Of a DNA stretch of 64,000 bases, positions 1 to 12,086 are shown one piece after another. The stretch is from Diabrotica undecimpunctata (lineage: Eukaryota > Arthropoda > Insecta > Coleoptera > Chrysomelidae). A program made the position numbers and the translations under genes. The notes beneath the pieces were generated by a model. It did no database searches and was not told the DNA's origin. It saw nothing but the letters and a program-made list of their open reading frames with translations. The stretch spans positions 147,383,108 to 147,447,107 of the forward strand of contig NC_092804.1 of assembly GCF_040954645.1 (NCBI RefSeq), read 5' to 3'. Within the stretch, counting starts at the first letter, position 1. Each line of letters begins with the position of its first letter.

Positions 1-540
1 CACATTCTATAAGAAAAAACCTCAAAGAAAGTGCACGTGGCTATCCCCAGCCTGTGTAACAAAACACAGATATCACACAGGACGTATAATATATATAGAT
101 TATAACAGTAATAAATACGGAGCCAATAAGTAGCGATCACCGAATAGTTAGAGCCAAATTAGAGATAAAACATAATAAAAATAGAAATAAATTTAGAAAA
201 ACTTGGAAAATAGACACATATAAACTAAAATCTAATACAGAACAATATAAAAGCAAGTTAAAACCCACGTAAGTATTAAACCTAGATAAACTTAGCTTAA
301 ATAAAATTACTAAAGTCATAACAAAATCAATATTAAATGCAAGCTTAGAAATGGCAACCGCTAACAGAAAATGAAAATCCAAAATAAGTGTAGAATCACA
401 ATGCTGAACATACTGAAGCAAAGAAAAGATCTTCTGAGACAAAATAAAAGAGACACTGCAGAATTTAAGTAACTTAATCGAGTAATAAAAAAACCAATAA
501 AAGAGGACATTAAAAAACATCAAGAAGACCGTATAGAACA

Positions 541-2226
541 AGTCATAGAGAAAAACCGAAGTCTCAAATGCACCAAACCGAAACTAGAAAAGAAAAACAT
601 AATAACTATTAAAAATGAACAAGGACAACTAGAAAAAAGTAAATCTGATATAGCAAACCTAATTAAAAAGGTCTACGTCGATATGTATCGTTCCAGAAAC
701 GATCCCCCCAACTCCTCAAAGCAGAACTTGAAAAGGCAGATAACAAATGTTAACTCAGAAGTGATGCCCGAAATAAACCACGAAGAAATAGAAAGAGCAG
801 TGAAAGAATGCTAAAAATGCTATTTAATAAATGTCTATTCGAAGGCAACATACCCGAACAATGTAATACTGCTAAAACAATACTAATACACAAAAAGGGA
901 GACACCACAGACCTGAAAAATTATCGACCAATTTCCCTTCTTTCACAACTTTACAAAACCTTTACAAAGATTATTACAAACAGGTTAACAATTAAATTTG
1001 ACGGATATCAACCAATAGAGCAAGCTGGATTTAGAAAAGCACAGCACCTGTGATTATCTATATGCTTTAAAAATCCTAATAGAAAAGACTAACGAATACA
1101 ATCTTTTATTATGTCTGGGTTTTATAGATTATGAAAAAGTTTTTGGTAGTGTAGAACTATGGGCAATAGAAGAAGCATCAGTCAATAACCGGATCTACCT
1201 AAGGTGAGAGTATTAATACATAATATTTACGAACAAGCTGAAATGATAGTGACGTTGGGTAATGGAATCGAAACAAGACCAGTAAAAATCAACCGGAGCA
1301 TAAGACAAGGAGACACAATATCTCCAAAATTATTTACAGCTACCCAAGATATCTTTAAGTCAATAGACTGGGACAATAAGGGAATCCCTATTAACGGAAG
1401 ATACTTGAACAATCTTAGATATGCAGATAATGTAGTACTAATAGCCGACACGTGGAATGTACTGAATACGATCATTGAGGAGATACACACAGAATCCCTA
1501 AAAAAAGGACTGAAGTGAATTTTAGCAAAACTTAACTAATGTCAAACAAAGATGACAAACCTATGATAAACATCCAAGGAACAGAGATAAAACACGTAGA
1601 TGAATATACAAATTTGGGTCAAAATGTCAAGGCAAGCAAAGAAAATCAGACTACCGAAATAAGCAGACGTGTAAAAATGGGATGGGCAGTATTCGGAAGA
1701 TTCTTATAAGTCCTAATAAGGTGTCCTGTAACTTCTATAAGTCTTAAAAATAAAAATATACCTCAAAGACTGCGAATCAAAGTGTTTAATTTCTGTATCC
1801 TACCTGTACTTATATATGAAACGCAAATCTGGACATTCAGTAAAATAAACATGGAGAAGATCAGAACAATTCAGAGAGTTATGGAACGACATACGCTGGG
1901 TATCTCACTCAAAAACCATAAAACCAATGAAGACATTCATAATAGAATAAAAGTAAAAGATGCTTTCGAACAGGCAGCTAAACTGAAATGGAAATGGGCT
2001 GGACATAACGAACGTCTTAAGGATGGCCGATGGAATAAAGAAATCGGGAATTGGCGGTCATATGAAACCAAAAGACCACGAGGAAGACCTCAAATGGGCT
2101 GGAGCGATGATATTAAAAGAACTGCAGGACCAATGTGGAAACGTCTTACAAACATCAGATGAATAGCCAGAATTAGGAGAGGCCTATATTCAGCAATCCG
2201 AATAGAGAGAAGGGCTTAAAAAAAAA
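541..2226 (+). pseudogene. RTE-like non-LTR retrotransposon relic, RT domain
   Basis: This is a decayed reverse transcriptase of an endonuclease/RT retrotransposon. Linker-like sequence is readable from about 547. A frame break near 810 coincides with loss of the usual 'GKAAGxD' segment. Readable blocks follow at 808-1053 (HKKGD...NYRPISLLS, QAGFRKAQH), 1204-1518 (RQGDTISPKLF) and 1782-2162 (thumb and C-terminal region with RPRGRPQMGWSDDI). The catalytic motif reads RYADN in place of YADD, so the second metal-binding Asp is lost. Stops and frame changes separate the blocks. A run of A at 2218-2226 may be the 3' tail. The endonuclease domain is missing. Confidence 0.85.
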
Positions 2227-2274
2227 GTTAGAATAGCTATGTTCAAATATAATTGAATATAAAATGTACCGTAA

Positions 2275-2289
2275 TTTCGGGTGACTTTG
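2275..2289 (+). repeat. 15-bp motif, inverted partner at 5360-5374
   Basis: The 15 bases TTTCGGGTGACTTTG occur here and, in inverse orientation, at 5360-5374; the next bases remain similar (ACTCA against GCCCA). The pair could be the ends of an old DNA transposon of about 3.1 kb into which the two RT relics at 2812 and 3777 inserted. No target duplication or transposase was identified, so this is only a lead. Confidence 0.35.
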
Positions 2290-2663
2290 ACTCACTTTCG
2301 AAGTTTAATGTGGATATCATTTTTCCGAATATAAGAAATTATGTTTCTTAATTTATTTGAATGTGAACTTTTTACAAAAGTTGCATTAAAGCATAACGGG
2401 GCACTTACTTTATTATAAAAAAATTAAAATATAGTGTGCAAAGTCAACTGCTTTGTCTCAAGGTACATTTTACATTTACCCTATGTAATTATTATTGTTT
2501 ATGCTAAGTCGCCTTACAAGATGAATTAGATGAATTAGATGAATTAAATTAAAAAATATTTATTTAAATTAAAAAAAAAAAAACAATTAAAACTAGCATG
2601 AAACTCTACATAGGGACCTAGATTCACAAAGAAATGAACAATAAAACGATTTACAAGCTTTTT

Positions 2664-2779
2664 GTAACGATAAGATTACCAAAGAGAATTGAAGTACTAT
2701 TATAAAAATAATACTTCAATCAACCATGGGAGCTTATCGTCTATGCTTTGCCTAGCTCAGTATCTCAAGTGTGAGTTCG
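2664..2779. repeat. Dispersed repeat, inverted copy at 49156-49262
   Basis: This stretch, including 'gcttatcgtctatgctt' and 'ctagctcagt', returns in reverse complement near 49156-49262 with scattered differences. No coding potential is visible. It is probably a short interspersed element or part of a MITE of unknown type. Confidence 0.6.
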
Positions 2780-2811
2780 TCTACTTAAACTAGGGATTGA
2801 ACCTCAGCTCT

Positions 2812-3141
2812 TCTTCTTCTTCAAGTGCCATATCCGCGGCGAAAGTCGGCAATCATCATAGCTATTCGGACTTTTGAGACGGCTGCTCTGAACAGTTCAT
2901 TTGATGTACATCCCTACCACTCTCTCAGGTTGCGCAGCCATGACGCCTCCCTCCTTGGATCTTTCCCTGCATAATCAGTTGGAGCAAGGTGTATTTCTGT
3001 CCACGTGTAATATGTCCGAGATATTCCAATTTTCTTGTTTTAATTATATTTAAAATTTATATTTCTTTATTCATCCTTCTCAGAACCTCTTTGTTTGTGA
3101 CGTGTTCTGTCCACGATATTTTCAGAATTCTTCTATACACT
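2812..3141 (-). pseudogene. 3' end of a GAA-tailed RTE-like retrotransposon
   Basis: Read on the minus strand, this encodes the C-terminal tail of the common insect RTE-like ORF: YRRILKISW, then LEYLGHITRGQKYTLLQLI, SWLRNLREW and RIAMMIADFRRGYGT, with stops and a frame break. The protein end is followed by a short (GAA)n run, seen as cttcttcttcttc at 2809-2821, which marks the 3' tail. Everything upstream in the element is missing, so it is a 5'-truncated insertion. At least six more copies with the same tail lie in this window. Confidence 0.75.
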
Positions 3142-3776
3142 ATAGAGCTCTTAGCTGATAGCAAATAAAACAAATTTTAACCAAACATATTTATTAAAAA
3201 AAAAATAAGAAACAATAATCAACGCTGCCAAAGCTTAACAATAATTAGTAAGGATGAAACTTATGGTATCGATGAGCTGCTTGTGTGTCCTTAATTAAAT
3301 GTTATGTCCTCTGGGGAGCTACAGTTGTAATATGTGGACATGGCCTCCTAATTTAGTGGTTAGTAAATTCTTGAATATGGTCAATAAATACAAGAGAATT
3401 TTGTAGACCATAAAAGTGAATCTTATAATAATGTTTGCCTTCTTTTATAATTTTCTAAAAGAGGCAAAAAAATATATTCCCACTACGATAGAAAAGTTGA
3501 CTAGGCAGAAAGTAGGTGGACTGAATGAAGTTAGCACAGATGTCATAGGATGTTAAATTTAAAAAGAAATATTGGTTATGTCCAAGTTTCAATGGCTGTG
3601 CCAAATCCAAATGGTAGGATTTTCTTATGGCGACTTTGGGCCATTGCCATAAACTTCTTTCACCCAGTACCATTAGTTGCACCCAATCGTAACAGTTACT
3701 ACCTCTTAAAAATCCATCGAATTTTCCTGAAAAGCTGTCGAAGTAGTCGGATACTATTACGAAGTTCCAATGGAAA
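3142..3776. other. No identified gene
   Basis: The sequence between two RTE ends contains overlapping open frames on both strands around 3455-3925. Their translations show no family motif that I recognise, and they run into the adjacent retrotransposon. I see nothing that supports a gene. Confidence 0.5.
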
Positions 3777-4705
3777 GCTCTTCTTCTTCTTCTCATTGCG
3801 TCGTCTCCTTTCAAAGGTTGGCGATCCAAATGGCAATTGTAGTTTTGGAAACTGCTGCGAGAAAGATCTCTGCAGATGAGCGGTCGAACCATCTCCTCAG
3901 GTCTTTCAGCCACGAGTTCTGGCATTTTCCTACTGATCTTTTGGCCTGTACTTTTCCTTCCAGTATAACTTGAAGTAATTCATATCTTTCGCCTCTCAGC
4001 ACATGACTCAAGTATTGCATTTTCCTCTCTTTGATTATTCTTAGTAATTCTTTTTGTTTACACATGCGACGAAGTACCTCAACATTAGTAACTCTTTGTA
4101 CCTATGAAATCCTCAACATTCGTCTGTATATATATATCTCAAAGGCATCTATTCTTTTTTCTATTTCAGAGTCCATTGTCCAACTTTCACAGCCATACAG
4201 TAAGACAGAAAAAACGTAACATCTTATCATTCGGATTCTAAGCTGTAGACTAAGGTCTGATCTTTTAAAAAATGTTTTCATGCTCATGAATGTTTTCCTT
4301 GCTTGTTCGATTCTTGATAGGATTTCTTTTTTTGGATTACACTGACTATTGATATTTCTTCCCAAATATTTTATGGAATTTACCTGTTCTATTATTTGAC
4401 CCTTGGCATACACCTATACGTTTATTGGTGTCTTCGAAAATACTAAAGTTTTGGTTTTGGAAACGTTTAGATGTAAACCGAACATTTCGCTGTGGTAAAC
4501 TACCGCATTTATTGTATTTTGTAGTTCTTGTGCGTTGCTTGCTATTAAGATGGTATCATCAGCATATCTGATGTTGTCTATGCTGATTCCGTTAATCTTA
4601 ATTCCGCCTTGGACCTCGTCTAATGCTTTTCTGAATATGGACTCCGAATACAAATTAAAGAGTAGTGGTGATAAGACGCAACCCTGTCTCACTCTTCTAG
4701 ATCTT
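3777..4705 (-). pseudogene. RTE-like RT, 5'-truncated, two TAG stops
   Basis: The minus strand keeps one reading frame from about 4705 to 3811. It covers RT motif B (RQGCVLSPLLFN), an intact RYADD catalytic box, thumb sequence (KYLG, LLYGCESWT) and the C-terminal region (LSHVLRGERYELLQ...SWLKDLRRW). Two in-frame TAG codons (4414-4416 and 4102-4104) break it; the second stands where relatives have Trp, so a TGG to TAG change is likely. The end carries a GAA-rich tail (3777-3796). The copy begins just before motif B, so fingers and endonuclease are missing. There is no frameshift, which suggests a fairly young insertion. Confidence 0.85.
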
Positions 4706-6146
4706 CGTTATTACTAAAGCTCCCATTAGATGCAGAATTAGACATAGTATTTGTAGTGCTTCAAAAATCTTGTATTTTATTTAAACGTTGTGGTTTTTTT
4801 ACTGTTTTATGTTTAGGCACTTCACTATAGCCAGCTGCATCAATGGTCGCTTTTCAGAGATATCTTGATCTAGGCTACTGTCAAGTACAACTTCGTTATT
4901 AACATCTCCGAGGATATTGTAGATTTTCTTTCTCCGTTTCGCAAATCTGATTATTAGCTTGATTACTTGCCTCTTTAGTTTTCTTTTCAATGTTTACTTT
5001 TGCTATCATTGCAGTTTTTGTTTATAATTTTCTTTTAGTGTCATTTTCTTTTACTAGCTTCTTCTTAGCAGTTTTTATTGCAACTGCAGCGTCTTGTTGG
5101 CCTTTAACGTTTTTAGCACATATATTTTTCCTGATGGAATTTATATTTTTCTTTTTCGTTTAATAACTCCGTCAGCTGTGGACTAAACTTTCCTTTTTTC
5201 TGCAAGAAAATTTAAAACAAAGTCAGTTACTTTCGAAGGTACTTGCGCAGCATTATTTTAATAGTATAAAATTCTGGTTAGTTCATATTCTGCGTTTAGG
5301 GGAATAATGTTACATTTTCTATAGCCACTTTGCAAAATCCGACAACCAACAAACTGGGCCAAAGTCACCCGAAAACCATTAAATTATGTAGCACTGTGCA
5401 AATTTTCAATATGCAACTATGCAACTAATCTTACTTTTGGAAGTATTATTGGTTGTATAAAACATTACTTTAAATTTGCCAATTTGAATCAAAAGTATTA
5501 GATAATTATTTCTAATGAGATCAGTTATGCTATTTATTTCTTTTTTCGTAATATTTAACGTAAAATATTCCAGTTTTAGAATCATAGTTTCATTAAAAAT
5601 GATAATTAATTTTGTGAGTATGAGCTTGAATTCCAGTTGTTCCCCCTTAGGGTTAATGAAATATTTGAATGAGATTATCAATCAAAATCCAGTCATGTAA
5701 CTAGTTTACGATCGTGATATGAATATATAGTATCAATCAATACTACAGCATCCGCAGACACAAATTCTACATTAATTAGAGACAGCATACTCATAATACC
5801 TCAGGAGTAAATTTATAGGTAGGGTGATACGGAATTTTAAGTGTCGCTGACAAAATCAGTAGACATAGTTATGTACTTTAAACAACATATATTACCTCTA
5901 TATTTGATTATATAATACGAGAGGACTATACTGAAGAGTGCCAAGAGGTAATTCAAGGGTGATTTATATATACAATGTAACCTACGTTTTTCGTGCATTT
6001 ATAGCTCGTGTAATACTTAGAATACTTCTAAAAAAAGTTATTATTTCACTGACGCAAATAAGTTTACACAGGTCGTTAAGGAGGTATACTCTACATTTTT
6101 TAAATAAACACATATTTTATAGGAATAAATAAACACATATTTTATG

Positions 6147-6148
<2 letters not shown>
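4706..6148. other. AT-rich stretch without a recognised gene
   Basis: Short open frames occur (for example a Lys/Arg-rich one at 4799-4990 on the minus strand), but none shows a family motif that I recognise. The minus strand near 5270-5355 reads as a possible transposon remnant, tied to the inverted 15-mer at 5360-5374. No splice-supported gene is visible. Confidence 0.4.

Positions 6149-6213
<65 letters not shown>
6149..6213. repeat. (TA)n microsatellite
   Basis: Uninterrupted AT dinucleotide repeat of about 65 bp, directly abutting the 3' end of the RT relic at 6240. Confidence 0.95.
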
Positions 6214-6215
<2 letters not shown>

Positions 6216-6239
6216 CAATAACCCTTCTACCCTAAGGTG

Positions 6240-6960
6240 TTGGGTGTAAAGTCTCTTTTTAGGTTTCATATACAAACTTTCTTCAATTCTTCTTGTTGCT
6301 TGCCAATTTCTTCGCTTGCTCCTTGGTGACTCCTCTCCTGTCTAGGATGGCGGCAATTTCATCGTCCCAGATCTTCATGGGTCTGCATCTCGGTCTTTTC
6401 AAGGTTCTTCTCGCTTCCCACACTTGTTTTACTTGGCTTTTTTTATCCATCCTTACCATGTGGCCGTACCATCTCAGTTGGGCTTCTTCGATTTTCTTCT
6501 CTATTGATTGGACTTTAAGGCGTTCTCTTATTTCATCGTTCCGTATTCTGTCCATTCTGGTCACCCCTAGTACTCTTCTTAGATACTTCATTGAAATACT
6601 TTGCAGTTTATTTTTTAGTCTGGTGGTAAGCGTCCAGCTTTCACGTCCAAATGTTAAGATGTTAAGATAGGTACAAAAACTGTGTTGTAGATAGCTATCT
6701 TCGCTTTTTGGGATACTTCTTTTTTCGATAGGAATGTGCTCTTAATTGGGTGGTATATCCGGGAAGCGTTTGCTATTCGATTGTTTATCTCTGCTTCTTG
6801 TGTACCCCTACTCTCTAGTTGCACTCCCAGGTATTTAAAGGTTTCGACTTGTTCTAGAGTATAGTTATTTATTTTAATGTTTGTATGTTGGTCTCTTTTC
6901 CCACATACCATGACCTTGGTTTTACTTTCATTAATTCTCAGATTACGTTTTTCGAGTGCC
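6240..6960 (-). pseudogene. RTE-like RT C-terminal half, frameshifted by an 8-bp duplication
   Basis: The minus strand encodes the region after the catalytic box: LRINESKTKVMV, NYTLEQVETFKYLGVQL, then LRRVLGVTRMDRIRNDEIRERL, QLRWYGHMVRM and a basic tail. The two readable blocks (6654-7049 and 6283-6591) are in different frames. The break coincides with a perfect tandem duplication of GTTAAGAT at 6653-6668. The copy is truncated upstream at about 6960. It belongs to a different subfamily from the GAA-tailed copies and abuts a (TA)n tract. Confidence 0.8.
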
Positions 6961-7579
6961 AAAAATATAATAAAGTATAAAATACAATAATAAAACAGAA
7001 TTCTTAGATGAACATTAAAAGATACAAAGAGAAAATTCATTTTAAGCACTTTCTGTTTGATTTTTATAATGCTGGCATTCTAAGCAAATGTGTGTGGTAA
7101 TCGCATGCTCTTAACATGCTGGTTTACTGCATCTTTGGCACTTTATTGTGGTTGCTTAATTTTTTTTTTTCGAAAGTCTCGCGAAAACTCGCAACATGAA
7201 CGTACACACCGGCGAAGTTCCAAATTCAGGAAACCGCACTGACACAGGGGAATCGCCAGCAACGGTCCAAGCCGGGAAACAGGCTAGTTAATTTCTAGAA
7301 CCGTTTATTAAAAAATATACGGTGACAAGGGAGTATTGACAATTGGCACTGTACTGGAACTCCTCGACGTAGAGCCGTACCGAAATAGGCAAGTGCATAC
7401 TTAACTCAGGTAAAGTCAACAGGCAGACACACACACGCACAAACTCATACACACACACTCAAACTCTCAAGCATACACTTACAATTTACGCACATTGACA
7501 CAAATTCAGACACTTACTATTTACCACACCAACATAATTCATATACATATAATTTACACCAATTCATACACTTACTAAT

Positions 7580-7690
<111 letters not shown>

Positions 7691-7751
7691 TACACTTTCA
7701 AATTACACAATTCATACACACATAAACACACTCAACCACATACTACACCAA

Positions 7752-9067
7752 CATGTCACGAACACAATTAAAAGCACGAAAACAGAAACAACCACCAAAA
7801 TCACCAGACACAGAATAGGACACTGATTCAGATACACATTCCACATCATCACACACATCACAAGTGTCTATCACCATAGATGGACATGCACCAAGGTCGC
7901 CACAGGAATGGCAGTAGGCTCTTGGAGAGATCTGCCACCAAAACCATGAGGCGGCCAGCATACACTTCACACCAATAGCACAAAAAATACAAAAACATAG
8001 AGGAAATCATCACTCACATCCAAACAAATCAAACAAATAATAACCAATTTCCCCAACCAATCCAATAAACACGAAAACCCTCTCCCTCGCCTCCAACCCG
8101 ACCATCCACACTCATACCCTCACCTACACCAAGAAACCCCGCCACAAAACAGACACTACACATACACATATACTACATCACAATAATCCCGAAGAAATTT
8201 TCTAGCCACAGAAAATTTCTCTTAACCTTCAAAAACCACAATCTCCTTGGAGATATCCCTTTCAGCCTGGAAATGGAACCTTCCGAAAACCAGGCCATCC
8301 TCTACACAACAGGTCCTGTTCCCAACATAAGAGAGTAGAAGGAGGATCTAAAAGCCTTTACAGACCACAGTCACATATCCATATCAAAGCGAAAACCTGC
8401 AGAATACATAGATACAAATAATACAACACCAAGAATACTTACCACACCAAAGAATACACAAAGCAACACATACACAGAACAACACAACTCTACCCTGTCC
8501 AGATCCAAACCAGATATCCTTTACTACGATCCTCCATCCCTTAATCCCAGTAACCACACTCCCTCACAATTACAATACTCACTCTCACCAACAAACAATG
8601 AACCAACACCATCACCCACACACACACCCACACATACACCCACCCCACCTCAACAAACAACACTCTCTTAACCTCAAACCGCAAACACATAACAACCACC
8701 ACTTATCCATAATTACACAATCGAGCATATCCCCTCAGATATCTGCCAGCAGAGACCCTTCTTCCGCCTCATCCAAGACCACAACCTCATCCTCCAATTG
8801 AACTCAATCAAAGTCCTCTCATCCTAAAAGGCAGCCTCTATGCGCGCTACCAAACTCCTAGACATCCACAACATCACGGCAAAACTCCGAAAAATCACTC
8901 GAGATAACACCATCTCACTATCAGCACACAGATCTAGCAAACCCCATAATCAGCACCCCGCTCCAAGTGATCCACAAACCTTTCACTTAGTCATAGCCGG
9001 AGTCGGAAAAAACCTTTCCCAGAAAACCATCGAGGATAACTTATCCGAAAATAGATTTCCTTTAACG
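7752..9067 (+). pseudogene. Gag-like ORF1, N-terminal part
   Basis: A possible start at 7752 ([12 protein letters not shown]) leads into a low-complexity, Pro/Thr/His-rich region with several stops (for example 'TPTHTPTPPQQ' near 8630). Better conserved sequence resumes near 8840, with TKLLDIHNITAKLRKITRD and then a domain reading TFHLVIAGVGKNLSQKTIEDNL. This resembles the region ahead of the zinc knuckles in I/Jockey-type ORF1 proteins. The frame is cut by the RTE insertion and continues at 10090. The product would bind nucleic acid in a retrotransposon particle. The antisense open frame here is a shadow. Confidence 0.55.
9053..9067 (+). repeat. Target-site duplication, left copy
   Basis: AGATTTCCTTTAACG here and again at 10090-10104, flanking the RTE insertion exactly. 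Confidence 0.9.
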
Positions 9068-10064
9068 CATCAGCCTCATAAAAAAGACGTTGCAGGGTTC
9101 AAAAGCCGCAGTCAGAGTAGATGGAGAACTGACTCCCCTGTTTAACATCAACATGGGAGTAAGACAGGGAGATGCCCTATCAACCATGCTATTCAACCTA
9201 GTTCTTGAGGCAGTCATTAGAAAAACCAATATAACCGGCAATATAAACACTAAATCAGTAGAAATTACTGCATATGCAGACGATGTAGCCATCATTAGTA
9301 GGAATAAGCCACGACTAATGAAAGTGTTCAAACAAATTGATCCTGAAGCAAGAAAAAGAGGTCTCAAAATAAACGAAGCAAAAACGAAGTATATGACAGT
9401 CAAAAGAATAACTGACAATGAAAATAATATCACAATAGACAACTATACTATCGAACGAGTGGATGCCCTTACATATCTCCGCACAGATATCAATCAGAAG
9501 AACTCCGTAAGTAGCGAAATTAATGCACGTATTTCTAGCGGGAATCGTACATACTATGCTAATAAAAGATTGATGACATCGAAATTATTAGACAAAAGAA
9601 CCAAAATGACTATCTACAGAACACTGATTAGACCCGTAGTAACCTATGGATGTGAAACTTGGGTAATGACGAAAAAAGATGAAGCCCAACTCAGGACATT
9701 CGAGAGAAAAATACTGAGGAAAGTATATGGCCCGGTACAAGAGGAAGATGGCACATGGAGAATCAGAAGAAACGACGAGGTTAATGAGTTAAATGAAGGT
9801 TATGACATTGTAAGATTTGTAAAAAGTCAAAGACTGTCATGGCTGGAACATGTGCAGAGACAAAACGATGCAAAAACAACAAAGAAAATGTTACAATGGA
9901 AGCCCATAGGAAGGCGAAAAAAAGGAAGGCTTAGAACGAGATGGTTGGATGACGTGGAGGACGACCTGAAAACAATGAACATAAAACAATGGAGAAGAAG
10001 GGCACAAGAGAGATCTGAATGGAAGGACACAGCCAGACAGGCAAAGACCCATCAAGGGTTATGA
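9068..10064 (+). CDS. RTE-like reverse transcriptase, C-terminal 330 residues
   Basis: An uninterrupted frame encodes the last part of an RTE-like RT. Counting from the TTG at 9090, RQGDALSTMLFN precedes an intact AYADD box near residues 62-66. Then come a Lys-rich thumb, VTYGCETWVMT, LSWLEHVQRQ, a basic RRKKGRLRTRWLDD block and the usual terminus AKTHQGL. The fingers, motif A and endonuclease were never copied because of 5' truncation, so it cannot act alone and any start codon is fortuitous. The terminus matches that of the copy at 63608 (AKTHEGL), so both probably belong to one subfamily, different from the GAA-tailed one. Confidence 0.9.
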
Positions 10065-10089
10065 TGCCAAAAAAAGAAAGAAAGAAAGA
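9068..10089 (+). mobile_element. 5'-truncated RTE-like insertion, (AAAG)n tail
   Basis: About 1,020 bp inserted in the gag-like ORF, bounded by perfect 15-bp duplications. It starts inside the RT domain and ends with a microsatellite-like (AAAG)n tail at 10069-10090. It keeps an open frame throughout, so it is younger than its host element. Confidence 0.92.
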
Positions 10090-10707
10090 AGATTTCCTTT
10101 AACGAAAGTAGTTTGCATAATTGCCCGCTCCAAAAACCAACCCACCTCATATAACAGGGTTTTCACGAACTTCGAATCTAAATTCTCCGATGCATTTTCG
10201 AACGGTATCAAGGTCAAGGGAGAACGACTATATTGCGAGAATCCAAGATCTAGCAATTCCATTCCAGTTCGATTGAAATATTGTTTGAAATGTTGCAAAA
10301 GCTGACATCTCAGCAACGAATACTCCAAAAAATCATTCACTTGTCCATTCTGCGGACTAAAGCATAGGTCTACTTTATGCTCTACGATATCTGTCCCCAA
10401 ATGCCCGTAATGGTCCCCATCTCGCCTTTTCTCACCAAGGTGTCCACACTGCAACACACAACCCAAAAACTACAAACAAACCCAACCTGTATACACTCCT
10501 AAACAAATCCCGTCATACGACCTTTTCTCAAATATGAAATCCTTAATATACTTTATGTCCATAATCCTTTTTAACGTCTTCCCTCAAAAGAGGAACGACA
10601 CCATCCAATATCACAACCAAATGTTCAACAGACTATATGGATACGCCATAACCACCTCCTGTTTTAATAACCTAATAAACCAAACCGTCACCCAACTCCG
10701 TACATAA
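10090..10707 (+). pseudogene. Gag-like ORF1, zinc-knuckle C-terminal part
   Basis: This continues the ORF interrupted at 9067 in one frame to a stop at 10705-10707. KVVCIIARSKNQPTS and a segment ending RLKYCLKCC lead into Cys/His motifs: a first knuckle with its last Cys changed to Tyr, a second reading CPFCGLKHRSTLC, and a degenerate third ending CPHC. In-frame stops at 10303-10305 (TGA) and 10408-10410 (TAA) disable it. C2HC knuckles of this kind are typical of ORF1 proteins of non-LTR elements. A hydrophobic segment and YGYAITTSCFNNL follow. The antisense open frame 10059-10466 is a shadow. Confidence 0.7.
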
Positions 10708-11345
10708 ACACACAACACTAAACCTACATGCACACCGATATACACATACCAAAACCCACACACATCATTCAAATACACACTTACCATTTATCTACATATA
10801 AACTTTACCTTCACCAAGCTCACATTCATAAACATATAGAAAAAGCCAACAACACACAACCAATAACTATACTAACATTCCACATTCATAAACACCTAAT
10901 CACACCAAATAATAAACAGTGAGTTAAACACTTAAAACAAATAATAAAGACACTCCTTAAGAGTCGAATTCAAATCACAAGGACAGGGGGAGATTGGTTT
11001 TCTGTGGTTTCCCAATCTCACTGCACAACGATAGCTGATCCTAGGTGAGGACATAGCCATAGCTATCATCCACGCATTTTATCCAAACAAACAAAAGACC
11101 AACAATCTGAAAGAAACCGTTTTCACATGGAACTTGTACTTAGTAGCGGGCTTGGTCCACACGGCTCCAAAAAGGAGGAAATAACTCTTCTGACACTCCT
11201 GCTTTACAGTGGTCACACCTGTCTCGGAGGACAGCAGCTCACAGCTCCCACCAACTAAAATACCACCCTTGAAGAAGCACAAAGCTTAAACAAGGTAAAT
11301 ACAAAGTACTTACTTTTTTTCGACCGCACTGGGTAGACCTTCCTC

Positions 11346-12034
11346 GGGTTTTTTCGGGTAGTTTTGGAGTCTCAGTCTCAGTCCCTCTGTTACAAATGGG
11401 GTGTCTTTAGAGAAACTGCCAATTTTTAAAGAAATGTCTGTGACTCAGTGTCTTATAGCAATTAGTGGTGTTAAATAAAATATTCCTTGGCACAGAGTGA
11501 AAATTACAAAAGTAGGTTATTTTTGGAGATGTACCACATTAACAAAAATAAACAAACTTTAAATTATAAAACAGACACGGGGCAATAAGCAACATATATT
11601 GCAATATATTAAACAAAATTTAAAACTACACTCACCTTAATGATTAATCATACTAACTAGCCTTAATGATTAATTAAAGAAATACTATTCCTCTAATGTT
11701 TTCTTACATTGTTATTTTTTGCATTTTGAAATAATTTTTACTTGTTCCATCTTATTTATTGTTAACGAACGTGCTCAAAGATATTTTAAATTTTAACATG
11801 CATTTTATTAAATGTACAGTTTCATCAACAATAATGTTATTTTATTATTCAATTTTATTTATGTGTATAATCTTTTAATTTCTGTAAGTATTGTAAATCT
11901 AAGTGTACGTCAGTGTTTTGAAATGTTTGTTTTTTACAGTTACTCCCGATGAAGCTATTAAATAAATGGCGAAATATTGCGCTTTAGAAAAAACAAAGAT
12001 TTTTATTTAATATAGACCACATACCCGATATTTT

Positions 12035-12086
<52 letters not shown>

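Noticed and set aside
1..540. 134-residue minus-strand hydrophobic frame
   Set aside because: A/T-rich antisense of probable RTE linker; no motif.
3455..3925. 156-residue open frame as a possible gene
   Set aside because: Half of it is shadow of the RT relic at 3777 and the other half has no recognisable motif or splice signals.
7743..7970. Cys-rich 75-residue minus-strand frame
   Set aside because: Antisense of the A/C-rich gag-like ORF1; the Cys come from the strand bias.
10059..10466. 135-residue minus-strand frame
   Set aside because: Antisense of the zinc-knuckle region, which has a coherent sense reading.
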